From assembly GCA_003446295.1 (NCBI GenBank), contig DMBB01000299.1, positions 1 to 20,026 of the forward strand: 20,026 nucleotides of DNA, given 5' to 3'. Below, in pieces: positions 1 to 6,690 of the stretch. Under the pieces are notes generated by a model. It was not told the origin of the DNA and made no database searches. It saw nothing but the letters and a program-made list of their open reading frames with translations. Both the position numbers and the translations under genes were made by a program. The stretch is from Erysipelotrichaceae bacterium (GTDB lineage: Bacteria > Bacillota_I > Bacilli_A > Erysipelotrichales > Erysipelotrichaceae). Position 1 is the first letter of the stretch. Every line of letters begins with the position of its first letter.

Positions 1-2
1 AT

Positions 3-512
3 GACTATATGCTGGAGCAGGGACCAGAGACAATGGTCAAGTACGCGTCCGGAAAGGGCGCGGATCTGAGTGCCGCAAAGCAGTCAGCCAGCAGGTTTAT
101 CAACAGCTTCATTCATCTGCAGGGAGAAGATCTCTACCGCAATGATGTCAATAAGATCAGCTTTATCCTGAGCAGCTATCAGGATCATCTTGACTCCAAA
201 GCGGAATTCCCGCATCTGGTCGCCAACACCTGGGGCGGCAAAGGTGAACTCGCGCTGTTCGGCGATCTCGGGCCCACAGGCATCACCAAGAAACATGCGA
301 TCGAAGTGCTTCTTGATTACCTGCATGCCGACCAGAAAGATACGATCTCTTTCGGAGACGCTAAGATCGATCTTTCCATGTTTGAGCTGTGCGCATACAA
401 TGTCGCTATGGGCAACGGCGGTCCGGAGATCAAGGCTGCAGCTGACTATATCACAACCGACGTCAATGATGACGGACTGTATCATGCGTTCCGTTATCTC
501 AAACTGATCTGA
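3..512 (+). CDS. Cof-type HAD-IIB family phosphatase, C-terminal part (5' truncated by window edge)
   Basis: The reading frame is open from the first bases of the window, so the gene starts upstream and only its last 170 or so residues are seen. The end has the pattern of class IIB HAD phosphatases: a 'GITKKHAIEVLLDYL' segment (the conserved lysine that follows the cap domain) and then 'FGDAKIDLSMFE', equivalent to the metal-binding GDxxND motif, followed by 'AYNVAMGNGGPEIKAAADYITTDVNDDGL', which is typical of the family's C-terminus. Such enzymes are cytoplasmic Mg-dependent phosphatases of sugar phosphates or small phosphorylated metabolites; the substrate cannot be told from sequence. The N-terminal nucleophile motif is outside the window. 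The next gene is separated by the T-box leader, so there is no reason to link it to methionine uptake. Confidence 0.85.
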   Translation, partial: DYMLEQGPETMVKYASGKGADLSAAKQSASRFINSFIHLQGEDLYRNDVNKISFILSSYQDHLDSKAEFPHLVANTWGGKGELALFGDLGPTGITKKHAIEVLLDYLHADQKDTISFGDAKIDLSMFELCAYNVAMGNGGPEIKAAADYITTDVNDDGLYHAFRYLKLI

Positions 513-540
513 TGACAGAACGGCTGACAATAAAAATCAG

Positions 541-579
541 TTGACAAAGAACTGAAAAGAAATAAACTTGTCTTATAAG
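541..579 (+). promoter_or_regulatory. Putative promoter of the T-box/met operon
   Basis: A perfect TTGACA at 541-546 is followed after 16 bases by TAAACT (563-568). An alternative is TATAAG at 574-579 with a weak CTGAAA at 552-557. Both would start transcription just before the purine-rich beginning of T-box stem I. Which -10 is used cannot be decided by eye. Confidence 0.5.
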
Positions 580-581
580 CA

Positions 582-835
582 AAGAAGAGAAGAGTAGCCT
601 GGCGGAAGCCATGCCAGAGAGTCCCGGAAGCTGAAAAGGGACAGGCGGAAATCAGGTGAACATGGTCTTGGAGCTGCAGGTCCGACATGTAGGATCTGCC
701 GGGAGTGCCCGTTACAGCAATAGAGTATTTCTGAGCTGCTCAGCGTACTTGAAGAGGAGATGATCGTGAGGTCATTTTGAACTAAGGTGGTAACGCGTAT
801 AACTACGCCCTTATGACGGGGGCGTAGTTTTTGTT
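582..835 (+). promoter_or_regulatory. T-box leader (tRNA-Met sensing), with terminator
   Basis: The 5' part has T-box stem I features: a purine-rich start, an AGTA element at 592-595 and an AG-bulge-like GAGAG around 617. The specifier region 'GTGAACATGG' gives ATG (Met) as specifier codon at 662-664, matching the methionine importer downstream. The T-box proper is AAGGTGGTAACGCG at 784-797. It carries the TGGT bulge expected to pair with the uncharged ACCA end of tRNA-Met, but departs from the common AGGGTGGnACCGCG. A rho-independent terminator follows: AACTACGCCC (801-810) pairs with GGGCGTAGTT (820-829), then a short T run. Uncharged tRNA-Met should favour the antiterminator and expression of metQNI. 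Confidence 0.9.
801..833 (+). terminator. T-box regulated intrinsic terminator
   Basis: A 10-bp stem 801-810/820-829 with a nine-base loop is followed by a T run ending near 832. Its 5' side lies directly after the T-box sequence, as needed for mutually exclusive antiterminator and terminator folds. Confidence 0.85.
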
Positions 836-890
836 GAAATGCGCTGATCGGATTACCTTTTCAAGGAAAGAAAACCAGGAGGGAAATCAA

Positions 891-1763
891 ATGAAAAAAG
901 CAATCAGAACATTAGCCGCAGCATTCATCGCAGCAGCACTTGCAGGATGCGCAGGCGGATCCGCATCTTCATCCTCATCTTCATCAGCCGCTTCTGCTGA
1001 AGACAAAGTCATTACGATCGGCGCAACACCGGTACCGCATGCAGAAATTCTGAACAATATCGTGAAGGAAGTTCTGGCAAATGACGGCTGGGTACTGGAA
1101 GTAACTGTATTCAATGACTATGTACAGCCCAATACGGCAGTTGAAGAAGGTGAACTGGATGCCAACTATTACCAGACACTGGGATATATGAACGGAGAAA
1201 ACCAGGACAGAGGACTTCATCTGACTGCTGTTGCCGGTGTTCATATTGAACCGATGGGACTCTATTCCGAAAAGATCACAAGCCTGTCTGATCTGGCTGA
1301 CGGTGCTGAGATCGCTGTACCGAATGACAAGGACAACGAATCACGTGCGCTCTCTCTGCTTGTCGCTAAGGGTCTGCTGAATGATCCGGGTACGGAAGTA
1401 CTGACAGAAACAGACTTCAACGGCAACGCTGATACAAACCCGCATAATTATAAGATCACTCCGATCGAAGCAGCATCTCTGCCCAGAACACTGGCTGATG
1501 TTGACGGCGCAGTCATCAACGGCAACTACGCTCTTGAAGCAAACCTGCCGGCAACACATCCTGCACTGTTCATCGAAGAATTTGACGCTGATACAACAGT
1601 ACGCCGTACAAACTGGATCGTTGTAAAGGAAGGCAATGAAAAGTCCGATAAGATCCAGGCACTGTGCAAGGCGATCCAGTCTGAAAAGGTTCAGAAGTTC
1701 ATCGACGATACATACAAGGGAGCTGTCATCACTTCATTCCTTGGAGCTGACGCTGCAAAATAA
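891..1763 (+). CDS. metQ: Methionine ABC transporter substrate-binding lipoprotein
   Basis: A 290-residue NlpA/MetQ family lipoprotein that captures methionine outside the membrane and delivers it to the MetNI transporter. The start ATG is chosen because AGGAGGG lies at 877-883; a longer frame from a TTG at 831 would begin inside the terminator T run. The signal peptide has a basic start, an alanine-rich core and a lipobox LAGC with the lipidated Cys at residue 20, then a Ser-rich linker (about 21-35). The mature part shows family hallmarks: 'ITIGATPVPHAEIL', 'EGELDANYYQTLGYM', 'EPMGLYSEKITSLSDL', 'IAVPNDKDNESRAL' and 'VDGAVINGNYALEA'. Context settles the substrate: Met-specifier T-box upstream, metN and metI downstream. 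Ligand affinity for L- or D-methionine is inferred from family and context. Confidence 0.95.
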   Translation: MKKAIRTLAAAFIAAALAGCAGGSASSSSSSSAASAEDKVITIGATPVPHAEILNNIVKEVLANDGWVLEVTVFNDYVQPNTAVEEGELDANYYQTLGYMNGENQDRGLHLTAVAGVHIEPMGLYSEKITSLSDLADGAEIAVPNDKDNESRALSLLVAKGLLNDPGTEVLTETDFNGNADTNPHNYKITPIEAASLPRTLADVDGAVINGNYALEANLPATHPALFIEEFDADTTVRRTNWIVVKEGNEKSDKIQALCKAIQSEKVQKFIDDTYKGAVITSFLGADAAK

Positions 1764-1792
1764 GCATACATATTACAACAGATTCAATGTCT

Positions 1793-1818
1793 GCAGCACT
1801 GGTATATGCCGGTGCTGC
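1793..1818 (+). other. Intercistronic hairpin between metQ and metN
   Basis: CAGCAC (1794-1799) and GTGCTG (1812-1817) form a perfect stem extended inward by TGG/CCG (one G-T pair) and outward by a G-C pair, closing a six-base loop. No T run follows, so it is not a classical terminator. It may stabilise the metQ message or dampen read-through, giving more binding protein than ATPase; that role is inference. Confidence 0.6.
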
Positions 1819-1848
1819 TGTCTTCATGAAGAATAACAGGAGCTGAAC

Positions 1849-2817
1849 ATGGTAGAAATCGTAAATGTCAATAAAAGTTTTGGTGACCTGAAGGTACTGC
1901 AGGGGATCAATATCCATATCAATGACCATGAGATCTACGGGATCATCGGTCAGAGCGGTGCCGGCAAGTCTACACTGCTCAGATGCATCAACGGTCTGGA
2001 GTCCTATGACTCCGGTGATATCATCGTGGATGGCGTCAAGGTAAACATCAAAGATAAGAACCAGCTTCGTCAGCTCCAGAAAAACATGGGAATGATCTTC
2101 CAGAATTTCAATCTGCTGAGCAGACTGAATGTCTATGACAATGTCGCGCTCCCGATGAAGTTCTGGGGAATGAAAACAAACACGCCTGAAGCCAGGGAGA
2201 AAATACTCGGTCTGCTCAGACTGGTCGGTCTGGAAGACAAGAAAGACGCAAGACCGAGAGAACTCTCAGGCGGACAGATGCAGAGAGTTGCCATTGCCAG
2301 AGCACTTGTGCTTGATCCGAAGATCCTGCTTTGCGATGAGGCAACGTCCGCACTGGACCCGGGCATTACAAAAGAGATCCTGGCACTGCTTCAGAAGATC
2401 AATGATGAGATGGGCATCACGATCATTGTGGTGACGCACCAGATGGAAGTCGTGAAGCAGATCTGTCAGCGCGTTTCCTATATCAAAGAAGGAAGAGTGC
2501 TGGCAGAGGGCAAACCGGAAGATCTGTTTGTCAGACCGAACAAGGATATCAAAGGCTTCCTTCAGGAAAACAGTGATCTGCTTCCGAAGGAAGGCGTCAA
2601 TATCCAGATGTTCTTTACGGATGAAAGTTCTGATGAGCCGGTGATCACGGGAATGGCGAGAAACCTTGGCATCGACTTCAGCATCTGCTGGGGAAAGCTT
2701 GAGGATTTCCGCTCCAATGTATTCGGAAGTCTTGTCATCAATGTCAAGCAGGAAGATCAGAAAAAAGTCTGCGATTACCTTGATCGTGCAAAGGTCGTAT
2801 GGGAGGTACTGGAATAA
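1849..2817 (+). CDS. metN: Methionine ABC transporter ATP-binding protein with NIL domain
   Basis: A 322-residue cytoplasmic ATPase that powers methionine import with MetI and MetQ. Walker A is GQSGAGKST at residues 34-42, the ABC signature LSGGQ at 139-143, Walker B ILLCDE at 159-164, and the switch His is in 'VVTHQ' (about 197). The last 75-80 residues ('VNIQMFFTDESSDEPVITGMARNLGID' onward) look like the C-terminal NIL domain that binds methionine and trans-inhibits transport, a feature specific to MetN within this ABC family. The ribosome-binding site AGGAG lies about ten bases before the ATG. It follows metQ after an 85-base gap holding a hairpin and is almost contiguous with metI. Control is by the upstream T-box plus allosteric feedback through NIL (family knowledge). 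Confidence 0.96.
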   Translation: MVEIVNVNKSFGDLKVLQGINIHINDHEIYGIIGQSGAGKSTLLRCINGLESYDSGDIIVDGVKVNIKDKNQLRQLQKNMGMIFQNFNLLSRLNVYDNVALPMKFWGMKTNTPEAREKILGLLRLVGLEDKKDARPRELSGGQMQRVAIARALVLDPKILLCDEATSALDPGITKEILALLQKINDEMGITIIVVTHQMEVVKQICQRVSYIKEGRVLAEGKPEDLFVRPNKDIKGFLQENSDLLPKEGVNIQMFFTDESSDEPVITGMARNLGIDFSICWGKLEDFRSNVFGSLVINVKQEDQKKVCDYLDRAKVVWEVLE

Positions 2818-2818
2818 T

Positions 2819-3454
2819 ATGATGGATATTATCATGAAAGCCACGACTGAAACACTGTACATGGTGTTCTGGTCGACATTGTTTGCGGTGATCATCGGAT
2901 TTATTCCGGCATTGATCCTGACACTGACCGCACCGGACGGACTGCGCCCCAACAAGCCGGTCTATGAAGTGCTGAGCTTCATCGTCAATACATTCAGAAG
3001 CTTCCCGTTCATTATCCTGATGGTAATCGTCATCCCGGTAACGCGCGCGATCGTCGGCAAAGCGATCGGAACAACAGCTGCGATCGTTCCTCTGACCATC
3101 ACGGCTGTTCCGTTTATTGCCAGGATATTCGAGAACGCGCTGCGTGAAACAGATCCGGGCGTGATCGAGGCTGCCCGTTCATTCGGGGCTTCCGATACCC
3201 AGATCCTCTTCCGCGTCTATATCAAGGAATCGATTCCGAGAATGCTGAACGGCATCATCCTGCTGATCATCAACCTGGTCGGCTGCTCCGCAATGGGCGG
3301 CGCGATCGGTGCAGGCGGACTCGGAGATATCGCGATCCGCTACGGCTACCAGATGTACAGGCTTGATTATCTGACAGCCTGCTGCATTATCCTGATCGTA
3401 TTTGTACAGCTGGTACAGTCCATCGGCAACGCGCTTTACAAAAAAATTTCATAA
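2819..3454 (+). CDS. metI: Methionine ABC transporter permease
   Basis: A 211-residue integral membrane permease of the MetI family that forms the methionine channel as a dimer. Hydrophobic segments lie at about 13-38, 50-74, 84-103, 143-165 and 185-205. The cytoplasmic coupling loop 'EAARSFGASDTQILFRVYIKESIPRML' (about 118-142) is the EAA motif that docks onto MetN. The start is one of two adjacent ATGs (2819 or 2822), one base after the metN stop, with GGGAGG upstream inside the metN end (2801-2806), so translation is probably coupled. An in-frame extension further upstream would overlap metN and is rejected. The operon ends at the terminator at 3470-3507. Confidence 0.95.
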   Translation: MMDIIMKATTETLYMVFWSTLFAVIIGFIPALILTLTAPDGLRPNKPVYEVLSFIVNTFRSFPFIILMVIVIPVTRAIVGKAIGTTAAIVPLTITAVPFIARIFENALRETDPGVIEAARSFGASDTQILFRVYIKESIPRMLNGIILLIINLVGCSAMGGAIGAGGLGDIAIRYGYQMYRLDYLTACCIILIVFVQLVQSIGNALYKKIS

Positions 3455-3469
3455 CAGATATGGAATCAG

Positions 3470-3507
3470 CACCTTTCCTGCGGATATTACAAGGGAAGGT
3501 GTTTTTT
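3470..3507 (+). terminator. Intrinsic terminator of metQNI, overlapping the next gene's ribosome-binding site
   Basis: CACCTTTCCT (3470-3479) pairs with AGGGAAGGTG (3492-3501), with one T-G pair and a 12-base loop, followed by six T (3502-3507). The start codon of the next gene follows immediately at 3508. The 3' arm contains the only purine-rich Shine-Dalgarno candidate for that start. Confidence 0.8.
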
Positions 3508-4236
3508 ATGGACCGGAAAACAATTAAGATCGCTGCCGCCGTCATCTGCGGACTGGCTTTGGGAGCTTTGACCATACTTGCAGCTGTTGTCTACAGCAGG
3601 ATCAGTATGGATCTCGTGCCTGCGTATGTTGCCTCACATGATATCCCTCCAAGAACAAGGATCACGGAATCCGATCTGACAGTGATCAGGATCCCGTCCG
3701 CATATCTGGCCGGCGGTACATATACACAGAAGGAAGATATTCTCGGAAAGTATACAGAGATCCAGGGAATGATCCCTGCTGGCTCACCGTTCTATGTGAA
3801 TATGCTGTATGAAGAAGACAGTCTGCCGGATTACCCGGCAGCTCAGCTGAAACGCGGACAGGCTGCTTATTCTCTGGAAACAGATCTGGCATCAGCCGGT
3901 TCTCTGACAGCAGGCATGCGGGCGGACCTGTATCTGACTGTGGATTTCAGAGATTCTTCTCATGCGTCGCAGTGTCTGTTTGAACATGTACGGATCATAT
4001 CTTTGAAGGATCATCAGGGAATCGAGATCGGTGATGCCAGAAGTACGGGCATGCCTTATCTGGCAGTGCTTGCCATTAACCAGAAGGATGTGGAGGTCAT
4101 GAGCGTTGCGGATGAGATCGGCACGATCCGTATGATCGCTTCTTCTGCCTCCTATGACAGCACCAAGGAAGCTGTCCTTGTCGGAAAGGACCTTGTCGAC
4201 AGGTATCAGGAACAGCTGAAGAAGGAGGGCAGCTGA
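3508..4236 (+). CDS. CpaB/RcpC-like SAF-domain protein, membrane anchored
   Basis: A 242-residue protein with one N-terminal membrane segment (about residues 8-29) followed by an extracytoplasmic domain. The part after the anchor, 'AYVASHDIPPRTRITESDLTVIRIPSAYL', and the later 'LGKYTEIQGMIPAGSPFYVNML' have the SAF/beta-clip pattern of Flp pilus assembly protein CpaB (RcpC), thought to help assemble the secretin-side part of Tad pili. The rest ('GQAAYSLETDLASAGSLTAGMRADLYL') fits the RcpC C-terminal domain. ATG 3508 is preferred because the purine-rich 3493-3501 stretch sits at proper distance; an in-frame ATG at 3460 has no ribosome-binding site and would read through the terminator. No other Tad/Flp pilus gene is seen nearby, so its partner system is unknown. 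Confidence 0.75.
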   Translation: MDRKTIKIAAAVICGLALGALTILAAVVYSRISMDLVPAYVASHDIPPRTRITESDLTVIRIPSAYLAGGTYTQKEDILGKYTEIQGMIPAGSPFYVNMLYEEDSLPDYPAAQLKRGQAAYSLETDLASAGSLTAGMRADLYLTVDFRDSSHASQCLFEHVRIISLKDHQGIEIGDARSTGMPYLAVLAINQKDVEVMSVADEIGTIRMIASSASYDSTKEAVLVGKDLVDRYQEQLKKEGS

Positions 4237-4240
4237 TATC

Positions 4241-4268
4241 TTGCGTTTTCTGCTCTATGCGGTAGAAT
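4241..4268 (+). promoter_or_regulatory. Putative promoter for the DUF1622-like gene
   Basis: TTGCGT (4241-4246), a 16-base spacer and TAGAAT (4263-4268) lie in the short gap before the small membrane-protein gene. This could give it expression independent of the upstream gene. Confidence 0.4.
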
Positions 4269-4296
4269 TGATTCATCGGATCAGGAGAAAACAAAC

Positions 4297-4638
4297 ATGC
4301 TTGAAATACTTGAAAAGGGTCTTGAATTGATCGTTGAATACGGAGAACTGCTGCTGGCATTTACCGGAGTGCTGATCCTGCTGTACCACGCAGTCAAAGG
4401 GATCATCATGCTGTTGAAGCATGATAAATTGTCGCCGCTGTTCGTAGGAAAAGGAATATCCCTGTCTCTGGAGTTCCTGATGTGCGGTGAAGTTCTCGGA
4501 ACAGTCCTGGCGGACTGCCCGGAAGATTACATCAGACTGGCAGTTCTGGTCGCACTTCGTGCAGCAATGTCGATAATCATTACCTGGGAAATGAAGAACG
4601 AAAAAAAAGAACTTGAAGAAGAAAATGAAGCTGAATGA
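4297..4638 (+). CDS. DUF1622-like small membrane protein
   Basis: A 113-residue protein with three hydrophobic segments (about 15-34, 50-70 and 78-97) and a highly charged tail rich in Lys and Glu. The spacing and residues ('LLLAFTGVLILLYHAVKGI', then 'LSLEFLMCGEVLGTVL', then 'IRLAVLVALRAAMSIIITWEM') fit the DUF1622 family of inner-membrane proteins, whose function is unknown. The start is supported by AGGAGA about ten bases upstream. The stop lies in the loop of a strong hairpin terminator. It is only 60 bases after the CpaB-like gene, but a promoter candidate lies between them, so co-transcription is uncertain. Confidence 0.8.
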   Translation: MLEILEKGLELIVEYGELLLAFTGVLILLYHAVKGIIMLLKHDKLSPLFVGKGISLSLEFLMCGEVLGTVLADCPEDYIRLAVLVALRAAMSIIITWEMKNEKKELEEENEAE

Positions 4639-4652
4639 CAGCTTCATTTTTT
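4622..4652. terminator. Bidirectional terminator between convergent genes
   Basis: A perfect 12-bp stem 4622-4633/4639-4650 with a five-base loop has a T run on the plus side and a shorter one on the minus side. It contains the stop codons of both convergent genes, whose coding ends are only five bases apart. Confidence 0.85.
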
Positions 4653-5789
4653 AAACAGGATACGCATGATCTCGGCAGATGAATATGACTGGGAAGAGAG
4701 CTCCATGGACTGTTTCAGCAGGGGAACTGCATAGTCATAGTACTGACGCAGTCCGTCACACAGATAATAGAGTCCTTGTTCTCCGTCATCTGCGCTGCCG
4801 AACCTGTCTTTCAGACAGCCTCCGCCGCAGAACTTCAGGTACGGACATTCCCGGCACTGTCTGACAAGCGTGTCTTTTTTTGCCTTTCCGAACGACCGCT
4901 GAACCTCTGAGGCAGCCAGCGCACCCAGATCGTCCTCCGGAATCCTGCCGATCAGATGATGTCTGTCGACAAAATGATCGCAGGAGTATACATTTCCGTC
5001 GCGCTCAACGATCAATACCGTTCCGCATGTTTCCGCCAGCCAGCATACATCAGGCGTTCCGCCTGCGAGAACCAGCGCTGTTTCCGCAAACAGCTGCACA
5101 TTTGTTTTTCCCATGTCATGGGAAGCCCAGGCACGGAAGACATCCTTGAGAAATCTGCCGTACAGCTGGGGCGTGACGGAGTCTTCCGTGACGCTGCCGT
5201 CTACACGCCGTACGATCGGTATGAACTGGATCCAGCCGGTGTTGAATCTGCGCAGTGCTTCGTAGACTGCTTTTCCGTTGGCCGCTGTATCAGAGGTAAC
5301 CGTGCACAGCAGATCCGGCATAATGCCGTGCTTCTTCAGCCGCATGACCGTGTCCGCAACACGCTGATAGGTAGGCTTGCCGCCTGTATCATGCCGGTAC
5401 ATATCATGGATGAACCTGGTTCCGTCAATGGAAACACCGACATCGAACCTGTTCTCCTTCAGGAACCTGCACCATGCATCGTCAAGATAAAGTCCGTTTG
5501 TCTGAAGGTTATTCCAGCACTCTTTGCCTGCCGGAAGATACTTTTTCTGCAGGCTGACTGCTTTTTTGAAGAAATCCAGTCCTGCAAGCGTCGGTTCGCC
5601 GCCATGCCACGTAAAAGAGATGACCTTCCCGCTCACTGCATTCATGTAGCTGCGGATATATGTCTCCAGTATTTCATCACTCATATGCGGCGGGGCACTG
5701 CCGTTGTCGGCGTTCAGGTAATAGCAGTAATCACACTGCATATTGCACAGGGAACCGACAGGCTTAGCCATTACAACAAAATCGCTCAT
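4644..5789 (-). CDS. Radical SAM/SPASM enzyme, anaerobic sulfatase-maturase-like
   Basis: A 381-residue radical SAM protein. The SAM/4Fe-4S motif is CxxxCxxC (Cys15, 19, 22: 'CNMQCDYC'), followed by 'HGGEP' at 62-66. The C-terminal SPASM part carries many cysteines (about 255, 270, 312, 315, 321, 325, 344), including 'CRECPYLKFCGGGC'. The 'CDHF' at 270-273 places an Asp where anaerobic sulfatase maturases carry their proposed catalytic base. Length and N-terminal 'MAKPVGSLCNMQCDYCYYL' match anSME enzymes, which convert a Cys or Ser of a sulfatase to formylglycine without oxygen. No sulfatase is in the window, so the substrate is inferred only from family resemblance; another SPASM peptide-modifying role is possible. 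The start is supported by AAAGGA six bases upstream. It follows the hydrolase gene on the same strand after 44 bases. Confidence 0.85.
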   Translation of the reverse strand: MSDFVVMAKPVGSLCNMQCDYCYYLNADNGSAPPHMSDEILETYIRSYMNAVSGKVISFTWHGGEPTLAGLDFFKKAVSLQKKYLPAGKECWNNLQTNGLYLDDAWCRFLKENRFDVGVSIDGTRFIHDMYRHDTGGKPTYQRVADTVMRLKKHGIMPDLLCTVTSDTAANGKAVYEALRRFNTGWIQFIPIVRRVDGSVTEDSVTPQLYGRFLKDVFRAWASHDMGKTNVQLFAETALVLAGGTPDVCWLAETCGTVLIVERDGNVYSCDHFVDRHHLIGRIPEDDLGALAASEVQRSFGKAKKDTLVRQCRECPYLKFCGGGCLKDRFGSADDGEQGLYYLCDGLRQYYDYAVPLLKQSMELSSQSYSSAEIMRILFKK

Positions 5790-5808
5790 GCACAGTCCTT
5801 TCGTGAAA

Positions 5809-5828
5809 GAAGACCGTTTACGGTCTTC
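5809..5828 (-). other. Hairpin between the hydrolase and radical SAM genes
   Basis: GAAGACCG and CGGTCTTC form a perfect 8-bp stem with a four-base loop. Read on the minus strand it follows the hydrolase stop and is trailed only by TTTC, so it may be a weak terminator or a message-stabilising stem before the radical SAM gene. Confidence 0.55.
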
Positions 5829-5833
5829 AGCGG

Positions 5834-6598
5834 TTACTTCAGATGTTTGTCAAAGAATTCCAGTGTCTTGTTGAAGGAATCCATTGCCTGTTCCTGCCGG
5901 TACATCGGCTTATCATAGTACCAGATACCATGTCCTGCGCCGTCATACCGCCAGAATGTATAGTCTTTGCCAAGCTTTTTCAGAACCTCTTCTGTCTGAT
6001 CGACCTGTGCAGCATCGGGATTATGATCTTCATTTCCGAAGATGCCAAGCAGAGGAATATTCAGGTTTTCCGCGTAATCGATCGGTGACTTCGGACGTGC
6101 AGGGCTGAGATCTTCTTCCTTCATGATCACGCCGCCGCCCCAGCAGTCTACAGCGCAGTCGAATCCGTCGACCGTGCAGGCAGCCAGGAATGCGTGACGT
6201 CCGCCGGAGCACATACCGATGACGCCGACTTTGCCGTTGGACTGAGGCTGGATCTTCAGGAAATCCAGGCAGCCTTTGGTATCGCCCATGACACAGTCAT
6301 CGGGAACACCGCCCAGTTCTCTGCTCTTTTTGGCAACTTCAACGGGAGTACCGGTTCCGACACGGCAGTAAATATCCGGACAGAGCACAGCATAGCCATG
6401 CTGTGTAAATCTTCTGGATGTTTCTCTGCACCACTCATCCCAGCCGGGCATATGGGGGATCAGGACGATCCCGGGATGCGGACCATCGGAGAGAGGGCGG
6501 GAATAATAGGCACGGATCTGATCGCCCTCATAGCCTCTCAGGGAGATCGTTTCCGCGATCATGCCCTCACGGGCACCAGTCTGCAGATCATTCCACAT
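5834..6598 (-). CDS. Dienelactone hydrolase family protein
   Basis: A 254-residue cytoplasmic alpha/beta hydrolase of the dienelactone hydrolase family. The nucleophile elbow is 'GMCSGG' with Cys130 as nucleophile (Cys rather than Ser is characteristic of the family), the acid is probably Asp191 in 'GNEDHNP' and the His is 223 in 'GAGHGIWYY'. The region 'GIVLIPHMPGWDEWCRETSRRFTQHGYAVLCPDIY' matches the early core of the fold. The ATG at 6598 is chosen because it has AAGGAG 12 bases upstream and a good promoter further up; longer in-frame starts would extend into or across that promoter. The physiological ester or lactone substrate is unknown. It is the first gene of a probable two-gene unit with the radical SAM gene, though a hairpin separates them. 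Confidence 0.88.
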   Translation of the reverse strand: MWNDLQTGAREGMIAETISLRGYEGDQIRAYYSRPLSDGPHPGIVLIPHMPGWDEWCRETSRRFTQHGYAVLCPDIYCRVGTGTPVEVAKKSRELGGVPDDCVMGDTKGCLDFLKIQPQSNGKVGVIGMCSGGRHAFLAACTVDGFDCAVDCWGGGVIMKEEDLSPARPKSPIDYAENLNIPLLGIFGNEDHNPDAAQVDQTEEVLKKLGKDYTFWRYDGAGHGIWYYDKPMYRQEQAMDSFNKTLEFFDKHLK

Positions 6599-6629
6599 AG
6601 TATTATCACACTCCTTATCAACTATATTT

Positions 6630-6658
6630 ATCATAGCGTAAAAGAAACTCGCCTTCAA
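6630..6658 (-). promoter_or_regulatory. Promoter of the hydrolase gene
   Basis: On the minus strand, TTGAAG (plus 6653-6658), a 17-base spacer and TATGAT (plus 6630-6635) form a good sigma-A-like promoter. The -35 box overlaps that of the opposite promoter for the acetyltransferase gene. Confidence 0.7.
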
Positions 6659-6683
6659 ATACAGAGCCTGCATCAAATATAAT
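6654..6683 (+). promoter_or_regulatory. Promoter of the GNAT gene, possibly giving a leaderless message
   Basis: TTCAAA (6654-6659), an 18-base spacer and a perfect TATAAT (6678-6683) point to a start near 6690, immediately at the ATG at 6691. No proper Shine-Dalgarno site lies before the ATG. Confidence 0.6.
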
Positions 6684-6690
6684 TACAGGT

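Noticed and set aside
831..890. Upstream TTG start extending metQ by 20 residues
   Set aside because: It would begin in the terminator T run and would bury the signal peptide; the ATG at 891 has a strong AGGAGGG site.
2266..2955. Minus-strand open frame over the metN/metI junction
   Set aside because: Antisense shadow of two strongly supported transporter genes, without motifs.
4956..5918. Long plus-strand open frame (320 codons) opposite the radical SAM gene
   Set aside because: It is antisense to a gene with clear catalytic motifs, has no recognisable domain or good ribosome-binding site, and arises from codon bias of the opposite strand.
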